Of a DNA stretch of 64,000 nucleotides, positions 8,373 through 19,124 are shown one piece after another. The DNA comes from Gymnothorax reevesii (taxonomy: Eukaryota; Chordata; Actinopteri; Anguilliformes; Muraenidae). Numbering within the stretch: the stretch's first letter is position 1; every line of letters starts with the position of its first letter. The position numbers and the translations under genes were made by a program. The notes below the pieces were generated by a model. It made no database searches, was not told the origin of the DNA, and saw nothing but the letters and a program-made list of their open reading frames with translations. The stretch is from positions 71,418,120 through 71,482,119 of the forward strand of contig CM056583.1 in the NCBI GenBank assembly GCA_029721435.1. The letters run 5' to 3'.

Positions 8373-8904
8373 CCAGTTTGATTTGAATGTTTCATAAAGC
8401 TGATTTCTTTATCTTTATTTTCCTCTGAGTCATTAATAAAACAACCAATGCGCCATTTTTAAAAATATCATAACCACATATTTTATTCATATCAAATACG
8501 TATCTTTCCTTGGCAGCAACTGGTCAGGAGAAATGGATTTTAATCTCCCAGCCACTGGTTCAATAGCTATTATATAATCATTACCAGCAAATAGTCTTTT
8601 CATCCTCAATTCATTTTCTGTTTTAGTTTTCCGCCAAATAATTGAATCAGAACTTTCAGATCCATCCAATATTCGTTCACTCAATTTTATGTACATGATA
8701 TGCGTATTTTCGTATACAATGTAGCACATGCATGGTGCACTAAGTAATGCATTTTTGTGGTGAATCAACAATATTTAAAAATTCAGTTTTTATAGAAAAA
8801 ATAATGAATCAGTTACCCAGAGAGAGGTGCACAAATGCTCACCCCCCCACCTGTGACCACCTTCAGGTACTCACCATACATTTATATACTCTCTGATAAA
8901 CCTT
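8373..8904. other. Spacer between the inverted arms, no gene supported
   Basis: AT-rich DNA. A minus-strand frame at 8487-8771 (94 codons) has ordinary-looking composition, but I recognise no domain or conserved neighbour, and it has no visible splice or promoter context. I leave it uncalled. Confidence 0.4.
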
Positions 8905-9385
8905 TCATTCCTCCTGCTCACAGTCCTTTTCCTGTATAAGTGCTTTTGGAGTCTTAGTGCAACTGTTGTTGGTTAGGGAGCCCGGGTAAAATTTTAAACA
9001 TGATCAGCTCAAAAGTCACTTCATTTGGCAATGTCTGGAGTCTGATACACTCTACACTCTATTTGATGGCACTTTCAGAAAGCCTGTGCCAGAATCACCC
9101 AGGGTACCAAATTCAGTTCTGAACATTTATTTATTAAAAAGTTGTGGACCTCCAAAAACTCACCAACAGAAAAGGGATATTGCAGGTACCAAGAAGGTGG
9201 GTGACACCCCTTTTAAAAATGTAATGACTAAAAACCATTGATTTCTTGGGCGCATAACTTGGGACTTCATAAAATTCATAAAACAGTTCCAGATTAGTTT
9301 TTTTTTTTTCCTCAGTAAAATCCAAGGGGGATACCGGCACAACTTTCTGATTTTTAGGTCACTTGGCATGCAATGAACCACATGC
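8905..9385 (-). repeat. Right arm of the diverged inverted repeat pair
   Basis: Reverse-complement partner of 7925-8372. It includes a run of T near 9300 that corresponds to an A-rich stretch in the other arm. Minus-strand reading frames inside this arm are not matched by open frames in the partner arm, which argues against coding. Confidence 0.6.
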
Positions 9386-10963
9386 TCTGTTATACCAGAA
9401 TTCAAGCCATTACTTTTGACTAAAACTGCAAACACATCAAGAAATTAACTATAAGTGAGGCTTATCGCATTCACTTGCAATGTGCGACTGGGGAAATCCA
9501 CGGTGCAGGGATGAGAGTGGAAAAATTATCAATAAAATAAGAAGGCACCTGTTTATGATACGACACATGTCCGCACACACTGATTACCTATAACATTCTA
9601 ACCACTCACAGAAGAAGTAAATGAAATAACACAATCTCATTAAAATCGACACATATCAAGGCCTGCAGACAGACTTCAGATGGTTTGCGGACAAGTAGTT
9701 CTCATGGTCGATGTGTTGCACACAGGAGAAATAGGAGCTGAGTGACTTTAATTATCTTCATGGCCTGAAAACTGGGTCAGAGAATATGAACGGCAAGGCT
9801 TTGGAGGTGCTCCTGGTTAGCAGTGCAGGTATCCACTGATTGAATGGTCCAGGGAGAGACAAAACATGAAGCAATGACAGGGCGTTTGCGAGTCCAAGGC
9901 TCATCGATGTCTGAGTGAAATGAGGGTTATGGTTTAAACCAACAGAAGTGATACTGTGGCACTTCTCACAGAAAATTTAAATGATTACACTAGGGAGGAA
10001 TGTAATTCAACACACATTGCGTCTCACCCTGCTGCATGTGCGACTTTGGTCACAACTGACTGCTCAGTGCACGTTCTAACCCCTATCCACCATCACTAGC
10101 ACCTACAGTGGGCTCAGCAAGGTCATAAATAGACCTGCGGGCAATGAATGAAGGTCACGTATTCGGATCGATCCCATTTTTATTCATGTATTGTACGCTG
10201 GTTGGATACGGGTGATGCACCGTGGGAAGAAAAAAAGCTGGCAGAGGAGTGTAATGCTCTGAAAAGTGCGCTTGTTTTTAGGCCACAGAGGACTAACTGC
10301 GTATTGGGCAGGTGGATCTGGCTATGTGGGGCTTGGTTGGCTTTCAGTTGGCCGCTCCGAGGGGAATTTGAAGTATAAAACTGCTGTTCATTGAGGTTCG
10401 CCCTGGTGTTGGAGTGAAACTACAAACTCCGGCTCCTCTGCTATGATGCTGCACCATTTTAATTACAGTCCCTTGATAGAGACGCAACAACTAAAGAATA
10501 GGAGTAATTTTTGTTTGGATTGTTTCACACAATGGAAATGGTTGGATTTTTCATTCTTTTCTCAGAAAAGAGAAACAAATCAATTTTGTGGGGAAAAAAA
10601 TGACAAAGCAATTGTTTCAACAAACATAAGAGCAGGAAGTGTTCAGACGGAAGAGAAAACAGAAAAAAAACAAGGCAATCAGATATGGCAGACTTCACCC
10701 CATTCACACAAATATTGGCAAGTGCAGAAACACAGACAGACAGATAAACAAACACACACAGAGCCGCTAAAACAGTACTTCACGCCCACTCCGTGGGATG
10801 AAGTAAAAAACCTCATTCACACTGAGATATAGTCCGATAATGCAAAGGAAACAAAGTGGCTCTATGTCCAGATTTTCGGGACCCCTCATGTTGCATTTTT
10901 CCCCATCTAAGAGATCTCATTTTGACTGTTAAAGTAGCATAGCAGTACGCATAATCAGCACTG
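9386..10963. other. Unique-looking intergenic DNA, nothing recognised
   Basis: About 1.6 kb without a recognisable gene, RNA or transposon. The only clear structure is a CAGA/CACA microsatellite stretch at about 10730-10762. A pair of overlapping opposite-strand frames at 10443-10832 is low-complexity and not called. Confidence 0.5.
10730..10762. repeat. CAGA/CACA microsatellite
   Basis: ACACAGACAGACAGATAAACAAACACACACA-type sequence, interrupted and short. Confidence 0.7.
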
Positions 10964-10976
10964 CCCCCCCCCCCCC
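10964..10976. repeat. Poly-C run (13 bp)
   Basis: A pure C homopolymer 55 bp before the AAT tract that opens the tandem array. Confidence 0.8.
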
Positions 10977-11030
10977 AACCTCTCATGTATGATTTGGCAA
11001 GGTATATAAGTCTAACTGACAGTCAGTCGG

Positions 11031-11072
11031 CATAATAATAATAATTATTATAATAACAATAATAATAATAAT
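11031..11072. repeat. (AAT)n tract at the left edge of the array
   Basis: An imperfect AAT/ATT microsatellite leads directly into the first unit head. The same kind of tract occurs at nearly every unit junction, so the array's outer boundary uses the same junction sequence as its internal boundaries. Confidence 0.85.
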
Positions 11073-11105
11073 TAAAGCTGCAAGCAGCGTTGGGGCGGGT
11101 CCTCG

Positions 11106-11171
11106 CCCACCCGCGCACGTCGAAACGGTGGCGAGACGCCCACCCGTGCATGTCGAAAGGGGGGCGAGACG
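11106..11171 (+). repeat. Two 33-bp CpG-rich direct repeats at the unit head (reference copy)
   Basis: 11106-11138 and 11139-11171 are consecutive 33-bp repeats, each of the form CCCACCCGYGCAYGTCGAAA then a G-rich run and CGAGACG. The copies differ at a few sites. Nearly every unit keeps both; unit 27 has only one. These are the most CpG-dense bases of an otherwise AT-rich unit. Confidence 0.9.
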
Positions 11172-11606
11172 CGTTCGAGCGATGTCGAGCATTGTGATTC
11201 GTTGGACAGAACGAGATAGTGGGAAATCTTTTATGTTGAGTCGAGTGCAAACCCCTTCACTGCAAGAGATTTTTGTTTTGAATAATGGAGCTATGAGCCA
11301 TGGAACCTGGTCAAAGTATCTGAAGCACATTTAATCACTGGTGTGTATTGTGAAATCTTCCCCCATGCATGAACTTAGTGAAGGGAGATGATCCGTGGGC
11401 TCCAACTGCCACCCGGTGGACAATTGTGTAGTAGCACACAGAAATACATGGAAATCAATAAAAATCAAGAAATTAAGAAATGCTTCTTCTACATAAATCC
11501 TAGAAAGCTGAGATTTTGGGAACATGTTCCCTGAACACAGACAAAAGTTTCATACGCTGCAACTTATGGTGAATTCAGAAGTGCGTCACTCTATATTTTT
11601 CAAAAT

Positions 11607-11618
11607 ATGAATATTCAT
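11607..11618. other. Perfect 12-bp palindrome in the AT-rich centre (reference copy)
   Basis: ATGAATATTCAT reads the same on both strands and is kept in nearly all units, within an AT-rich stretch of about 80 bp. It could be a DNA-unwinding or protein-binding site, but no function is shown. Confidence 0.6.
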
Positions 11619-11894
11619 AACATATTAATATCTCCAGAAATATTCATAGAAATTGTTCCATGCTTGGCAGTTTGTCTGTACACATGGAGCTTATGAAGTC
11701 TACCAAAGGACATTTTGATACAATAAACGGTTTGTTCACAGTAAGAAATTATGTGATACTGTACAGCATATGATGAACATAACATTTTTTATTTCAATAA
11801 GTCTTCATTGGATTTTCACGAAATCAAGTGAGAATATCTGTCATGGTACAGCAATGATGTGTGATTTTTTTCAGAATTTTTAAACATTGCGTCA

Positions 11895-12047
11895 GGGCGT
11901 GGTGTAAGCAAAAGTGCCATTTTGGAGGATTTAGGTGGCGCTAGAGAGCCATTTTGTGCCTTTGGTGAAGAATGTTGGGATAAGAGATATGTTTGTTGCC
12001 TGTAAGAATTTACTGCAAAATTTTGTTCGTTTTTGACCATGTTTAAG
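11895..12047 (+). repeat. First copy of the 520-bp-offset internal duplication (unit 1)
   Basis: Landmarks GGGCGTGGTG (11895), GGTGGCGCTAGAGAGCCATT (11934) and GTTTTTGACCATGTTTAAG (12029) each recur 520 bp later in diverged form. The equal offset at all three shows homologous segments with no net length change. Confidence 0.85.
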
Positions 12048-12285
12048 CGGTTAAATTAATGTTGGAAATTGCGTATGCATCGGGAAAAGGCAGTCAAAGT
12101 GGCTGCGGACCCCATCTTTGACGCCTCATAAAATCCAAACCGTAGGACTTTTGAAAAAGTTGTACAGTAGTTTTCATCGGAAGAGTGTGCTGTGTCATCT
12201 ATTAGCATTTGGGGTCGATACGATGAACGCCCTAGGAGGAGTTCGCGTTTGTTCGAGGGCAAATTTTGGCCAAATTTAGGGTGAA

Positions 12286-12320
12286 ATGCAAATTTTGATA
12301 TGCAAATTGCGGACTTCCTG
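12286..12320 (+). promoter_or_regulatory. Paired octamer motifs and an ETS-type site (unit 1 reference copy)
   Basis: ATGCAAAT occurs at 12286-12293 and 12300-12307, followed by ACTTCCTG (12313-12320), the complement of an ETS-type CAGGAAGT. A SOX-like GATTGTTC follows at 12343-12350. Most units keep this group. Binding is not shown; the motifs are short and the sequence AT-rich. Confidence 0.35.
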
Positions 12321-12414
12321 TTTGATTTAGGTAATAGGTGTCGATTGTTCATTTTTAGGCCTTGATGAGATGAACAATATAGTGTTGGTTGCATCTCTCT
12401 ATGACTTTCCTACC

Positions 12415-12567
12415 GGGCGTGGTGGCCCTCTAAAGGCCAGTAAAAAGTGCCTTGGTGGCGCTAGAGAGCCATTTTGTGACCTATGGGGAGAATTTTTTCA
12501 TTTTATCAAATTTTTCGCCAGACCGGACGAGCGTGCCGATTTTGGTGAGTTTTTGAGCATGTTTAGG
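12415..12567 (+). repeat. Second copy of the internal duplication (unit 1)
   Basis: GGGCGTGGTG (12415), GGTGGCGCTAGAGAGCCATT (12454) and GTTTTTGAGCATGTTTAGG (12549) match the first copy. The text between landmarks has diverged strongly, so the duplication predates the array's amplification. Confidence 0.85.
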
Positions 12568-12618
12568 GGGTCAAATTTGAGCGCAAAGAGGCGTAAGAAG
12601 AAATAAAGAATAATAATA

Positions 12619-14180
12619 ATTAAAGCTGCAAGCAGCGTTGGGGCGGGTCCTCGCCCACCGGTGCATGTCGAAACGGGGGCGAGACGCCCATCCGCGCATG
12701 TCGAAAGGGGGGCGAGACGCGTTCGAGCGATGTCGAGCATTGTCATTCGTTGGACAGTACGAGATGGTGGGAAATGTTTTATGTTGATTTGAGTGCAAAC
12801 CCCTTTACTGAAAGAGATTTTCGTTTTGAATATTGGAGCTATGAGCCATGGAACCTGGTCAAAGTATCTGAAGCACATTTAATCACTGCTGTGTATTGTG
12901 TAATCTTCTCCCATGCATGAACTTAGTGAAGGGAGATGATCCGTGGGCTCCAACTGCCACCCGGTGGACAATTGTGTAGTAGCACACAGAAATACATGGA
13001 AATCAATAAAAATCAAGAAATTAATAAATGCTTCTTCTACGTAAATCCTAGAAAGCTGAGATTTTGGGAGCATGTTCCCTGAACACAGACAAAAGTTTCA
13101 TACGCTGCAACTTATGGTGAATTCAGAAGTGCGTCACTCTATATTTTTCAAAATATGAATATTCATAACATATTAATATCTCCAGAAATATTCATAGAAA
13201 TAGTTCCATGCTTGGCAGTTTGTCTGTACACATGGAGCTTATGAAGTCTACCAAAGGACATTTTGATACAATAAACGGTTTGTTCACAGTAAGAAATTAT
13301 GTGATACTGTACAGCATATGATGAACATAACATTTTTTATTTCAAGAAGTCTTCATTGGATTTTCACGAAATCAAGTAAGAATATCTGTCATGGTACAGC
13401 AATGAAGTGTGATTTTTTTCAGAATTTTTAAACATTGCGTCAGGGCGTGGTGTAAGCAAAAGTGCCATTTTGGAGGATTTAGGTGGCGCTAGAGAGCCAT
13501 TTAGTGCCTTTGGTGAAGAATTTTGGGATAAGAGATATGTTTGTTGCCTGTAAGAATTTACTGCAAAATTTTGTTCGTTTTTGACCATGCTTAAGGGGTT
13601 GAATTAATGTTGGAAATTGCGTATGCATCGGGAAAAGGCAGTCGAAGTGGCTGCGGACCCCATCTTTGACACCTCATAAAATCCAAACCGTAGGACTTTT
13701 GAAAAAGTTGTACAGTAGTTTTCATCGGAAGAGTGTGCTGTGTCATCTATTAGCATTTGGGGTCGATACGATGAACGCCCTAGGAGGAGTTCGCGTTTGT
13801 TCGAGGGCAAATTTTGGCCAAATTTAGGGTGAAATGCAAATTTAGATATGCAAATTGCGGACTTCCTGTTTGATTTAGGTAATAGGTGTCGATTGTTCAT
13901 TTTTAGGCCTTGATGAGATGAACAATATAGTGTTGGTTGCATCTCTCTATGACTTTCCTACCAGGCGTGGTGGCCCTCTAAAGGCCAGTAAAAAGTGCCT
14001 TGGTGGCGCTAGAGAGCCATTTTGTGACCTATGAGGAGAATTTTTTCATTTCATCAAATTTTTCGCCAGACCGGACGAGCGTGCCGATTTTGGTGAGTTT
14101 TTGAGCATGTTTAGGGGGTCAAATTCAAGCTCAAAGAGGCGTTAGAAAAAACAAAGAAACAAAGAATAATAATAAGAATA
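12619..14180 (+). repeat. Array unit 2 (1562 bp, type a-I)
   Basis: Very close to unit 1 through most of the body. No cassette at its right junction; the end reads AATAATAATAAGAATAATT. Confidence 0.95.
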
Positions 14181-15867
14181 ATTAAAGCTGCAAGCAGCGT
14201 TGGGGCGGGTCCTCGCCCACCCGCGCATGTCGAAACGGGGGCGAGACGCCCAGCCGTGCATGTCGAAAGGGGGGCGAGACGCGTTCGAGCGATGTCGAGC
14301 ATGGTCATTCGTTGGACAGTACGAGATAGTGGGAAATCTTTCATGTTGAGTTGAGTGCAAACCCCTTTACTGCAAGAGATTTTTGTCTTGAATATTGGTG
14401 CTATGAGCCATGGAACCTGGTCAAAGTATCTGAAGCACATTTAATCACTGGTGTGTATTGTGAAATCTTCTCCCATGCATGAACTTAGTGAAGGGAGATG
14501 AGCCGTGTCATCCTATTGCCACCCGGTGGACAGAATGTGTAGCAGCACATAGAAAAACATGGAAAATCAATAAAAATCAAGAAATTAATAAATGCTTCTT
14601 CTACGTAAATTCTAGAGAGCTGATATTTTGGGAGCATGTTCCCTGAGCACAGACAAAAGTTTGATACCCTGCAACTTATGGTGAATTCAGAAGTGCGTCA
14701 CTCTATATTTTTCAAAATATGAATATTCATAACATATTAATATCTCCAGAAATATTCATAGAAATTGTTCCATGCTTGGCAGTTTGTCTGTACACATGGA
14801 GCTTATGAAGTCTACCAAAGGACATTTTGATACAATTAACGGTTTGTTCACAGTAAGAAATTATGTGATACTGTACAGCATATTATGAACATAACATTTT
14901 TTATTTCAAGAAGTCTTCATTGGATTTTCACGAAATCAAGTGAGAATATCTGTCATGGTACAGCAATGATGTGTGATTTTTTTCAGAATTTTTAAACATT
15001 GCGTCAGGCCGTGGTGTAAGCAAAAGTGCCATTTTGGAGGATTTAGGTGGCGCTAGAGAGCCATTTTGTGCCTTTGGTGAAAAATTTCGGGATAATAGAT
15101 ATGTTTGTTGCCTGTAAGAATTTACTGCAAAATTTTTTTCGTTTTTGACCATGTTTAAGCGGTAAAAATAATGTTGGAAATTGCGTATGCATCGGGAAAA
15201 GGCAGTGAAAGTGGCTGCGGACCCCATCTTTGACGCCTCATAAAATCCAAACGGTAGGACTTTTGAAAAAGTTGTACAGTAGTTTTCATCGGAAGAGTGT
15301 GCTGTGTCATGTATTAGCATTTGGGGTTGATACAATGAACGCCCCGAGAGGAGTTCGCGTTTGTTCGAGGGCAAATTTTGGGCAAATTTAGGGTGAAATG
15401 CAAATTTTGATATGCAAATTGCGGACTTCCTGTTCGATTTCGGTAATAGGTGTCGATTGTTCATTTTTAGGCCTTGATGAGATGAACAATATAGTGTTGG
15501 TTGCATCTCTCTATGACTTTCCTACCGGGCGTGGTGGCCCTCTAAAGGCCAGTAAAAAGTGCCTTGGTGGCGCTAGAGAGCCATTTTGTGACCTATGGCG
15601 AGAATGTTTTCATTTTATCAAATTTTTCGCCAGACCTGACGAGCGTGCCGATTTTGGTGAGTTTTTGAGCATGTTTAGGGGGTCAAATTCAAGCTCAAAG
15701 AGGCGTAAGACAAAACAAAGAATAATAAGAAACATAGCAGGAACAATAGGGTCCTCTCTGAGGCCTTTCAGGCCTCGAGGCTCGGACCCTAATAATAATA
15801 ATAAGAAACATAGCAGGAACAATAGGGTCCTCTCTGAGGCCTTGCAGGCCTCGAGGCTCGGACCCTA
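14181..15867 (+). repeat. Array unit 3 (1687 bp, type b-I)
   Basis: The left part carries the b variant. Right junction has two type A palindromes at 15748-15790 and 15824-15866, which account for its extra length. Confidence 0.95.
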
Positions 15868-17478
15868 ATTAAAGCTGCAAGCAGCGTTGGGGCGGGTCCT
15901 CGCCCACCCGCGCATGGCGAAACGGGGGTGAGACGCCCAGCCGTGCATGTCGAAAGGGGGGCGAGACGCGTTCGAGCGATGTCGAGCATGGTCATTCGTT
16001 GGACAGTACGAGATAGTGGGAAATCTTTCATGTTGAGTTGAGTGCAAACCCCTTTACTGCAAGAGATTTTTGTCTTGAATATTGGAGCTATGAGCCATGG
16101 AACCTGGTCAAAGTATCTGAAGCACATTTAATCACTGGTGTGTATTGTGAAATCTTCCCCCATGCATGAACTTAGTTAAGGGAGATGAACCGTGTCATCC
16201 TATTGCCACCCGGTGGACAGAATGTGTAGCAGCACATAGAAAAACATGGAAAATCAATAAAAATCAAGAAATTAATAAATGCTTCTTCTACGTAAATTCT
16301 AGAGAGCTGATATTTTGGGAGCATGTTCCCTGAGCACAGACAAAAGTTTGATACCCTGCAACTTATGGTGAATTCAGAAGTGCGTCACTCTATATTTTTC
16401 AAAATATGAATATTCATAACATATTAATATCTCCAGAAATATTCATAGAAATTGTTCCATGCTTGGCAGTTTGTCTGTACACATGGAGCTTATGAAGTCT
16501 ACCAAAGGACATTTTGATACAATTAACGGTTTGTTCACAGTAAGAAATTATGTGATACTGTACAGCATATTATGAACATAACATTTTTTATTTCAAGAAG
16601 TCTTCATTGGATTTTCACGAAATCAAGTGAGAATATCTGTCATGGTACAGCAATGATGTGTGATTTTTTTCAGAATTTTTAAACATTGCGTCAGGCCGTG
16701 GTGTAAGCAAAAGTGCCATTTTGGAGGATTTAGGTGGCGCTAGAGAGCCATTTTGTGCCTTTGGTGAAAAATTTCGGGATAATAGATATGTTTGTTGCCT
16801 GTAAGAATTTACTGCAAAATTTTCTTCGTTTTTGACCATGTTTAAGCGGTAAAAATAATGTTGGAAATTGCGTATGCATCGGGAAAAGGCAGTGAAAGTG
16901 GCTGCGGACCCCATGTTTGACGCCTCATAAAATCCAAACGGTAGGACTTTTGAAAAAGTTGTACAGTAGTTTTCATCGGAAGAGTGTGCTGTGTCATGTA
17001 TTAGCATTTGGGGTTGATACAATGAACGCCCCGAGAGGAGTTCGCGTTTGTTCGAGGGCAAATTTTGGGCAAATTTAGGGTGAAATGCAAATTTTGATAT
17101 GCAAATTGCGGACTTCCTGTTCGATTTCGGTAATAGGTGTCGATTGTTCATTTTTAGGCCTTGATGAGATGAAGAATATAGTGTTGGTTGCATCTCTCTA
17201 TGACTTTCCTACCGGGCGTGGTGGCCCTCTAAAGGCCAGTAAAAAGTGCCTTGGTGGCGCTAGAGAGCCATTTTGTGACCTATGGGGAGAATGTTTTCAT
17301 TTTATCAAATTTTTCGCCAGACCTGACGAGCGTGCCGATTTTGGTGAGTTTTTGAGCATGTTTAGGGGGTCAAATTCAAGCTCAAAGAGGCGTAAGACAA
17401 AACAAAGAATAATAAGAAACATAGCAGGAACAATAGGGTCCTCTCTGAGGCCTTTCAGGCCTCGAGGCTCGGACCCTA
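15868..17478 (+). repeat. Array unit 4 (1611 bp, type b-I)
   Basis: Near-copy of unit 3, its left neighbour, so this is a local tandem duplication. One type A palindrome at 17435-17477. Loss of one cassette explains most of the length difference from unit 3. Confidence 0.95.
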
Positions 17479-19124
17479 ATTAAAGCTGCAAGCAGCGTTG
17501 GGGCGGGTCCTCGCCCACCGGTGCATGTCGAAACGGGGGCGAGACGCCCACCCGTGCATGTCGAAAGGGGGGCGAGACGCGTTGGAGCGATGTCGAGCAT
17601 TGTCATTCGTTGGACAGTACGAGATAGTGGGAAATCTTTTATGTTGAGTTGAGTGCAAACCCCTTCACTGCAAGAGATTTTTGTTTAGAATAATGGAGCT
17701 ATGAGCCATGGAACCTGGTCAAAGTATCTGAAGCACATGTAATCACTGGTGTGTATTGTGAAATCTTCCCCCATGCATGAACTTAGTGGAGGGAGATGAT
17801 CCGTGGGCTCCAACTGCCACCCGGTGGACAATTGTGTAGTAGCACACAGAAATACATGGAAATCAATAAAAATCAAGAAATTAATAAATGCTTCTTCTAC
17901 GTAAATCCTAGAAAGCTGAGATTTTGGGAGCATGTTCCCTGAACACAGACAAAAGTTTCATACGCTGCAACTTATGGTGAATTCAGAAGTGCGTCACTCT
18001 ATATTTTTCAAAATATGAATATTCATAACATATTAATATCTCCAGAAATATTCATAGGAATTGTTCCATGCTTGGCAGTTTGTCTGAAAACATGGAGCTT
18101 ATGAAGTCTACCAAAGGACATTTTGATACAATAAACGGTTTGTTCACAGTAAGAAATTATGTGATACTGAACAGCATATGATGAACATAACATTTTTTAT
18201 TTCAAGAAGTCTTCATTGGATTTTCACGAAATAAAGTGAGAATATCTGTCATGGTACAGCAATGATGTGTGATTTTTTTCAGAATTTTTAAACATTGCGT
18301 CAGGGCGTGGTGTAAGCAAAAGTGCCATTTTGGAGGATTTAGGTGGCGCTAGAGAGCCATTTTGTGCCTTTGGTGAAGAATTTTGGGATAAGAGATATGT
18401 TTGTTGCCTGTAAGAATTTACTGCAAAATTTTGTTCGTTTTTGACCATGTTTAAGCGGTTAAATTAATGTTGGAAATTGCGTATGCATCGGGAAAAGGCA
18501 GTCAAAGTGGCTGCGGACCCCATCTTTGACGCCTCATAAAATCCAAACGGTAGGACTTTTGAAAAAGTTGTACAGTAGTTTTCATCGGAAGAGTGTGCTG
18601 TGTCATGTATTAGCATTTGGGGTCGATACGATGAACGCCCCGAGAGGAGTTCGCGTTTGTTCGAGGGCAAATTTTGGCCAAATTTAGGGTGAAATGCACC
18701 TTTTGATATGCAAATAGCGGACTTCCTGTTTGATTTAGGTAATAGGTGTCGATTGTTCATTTTTTGTCCTTGATGAGATGAACAATATAGTGTTGGTTTC
18801 ATGTCTCTATGACTTTCCTACCGGGCGTGGTGGCCCTCTAAAGGCCAGTAAAAAGTGCCTTGGTGGCGCTAGAGAGCCATTTTGTGACCTATGGGGAGAG
18901 TTTTATCATTTTATCAAATTTTTCGCCACACCTGACGAGCGTGCCGATTTTGGTGAGTTTTTGAGCATGTTTAGGGGGTCAAATTCAAGCTCAAAGAGGC
19001 GTAAGAAAAAACAAAGAAACAAAGAAACAAAGAATAATAATAAGAATAATAATAATAATAAGAAACACGAGAAAAACAATAGGGTCCTCTCCAAGGCCCT
19101 GCAGGCCTGGAGGCTCGGACCCTA
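17479..19124 (+). repeat. Array unit 5 (1646 bp, type a-I)
   Basis: Right junction has a longer AAAC/AAT tract and one type B palindrome at 19081-19123. Confidence 0.95.

Larger units (their letters stand above)
11071..12618 (+). repeat. Array unit 1 (1548 bp, type a-I)
   Basis: First unit, preceded by non-array DNA and the AAT tract. No cassette at its right junction. Used here as the reference for internal landmarks. Confidence 0.95.

Noticed and set aside
8487..8771. 94-codon minus-strand frame as a real exon
   Set aside because: No recognisable homology or splice context, and it lies between arms of a repeat pair; left as unresolved spacer.
9134..9435. Minus-strand frames of 68 and 91 codons
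   Set aside because: They fall in the right repeat arm, and the corresponding part of the other arm is not open.
10148..10185. tRNA-like B box (GTATTCGGATCGATCCC) suggesting a tRNA or SINE head
   Set aside because: No matching A box at the right distance, no cloverleaf and no A/T-rich SINE tail; the match is partial.
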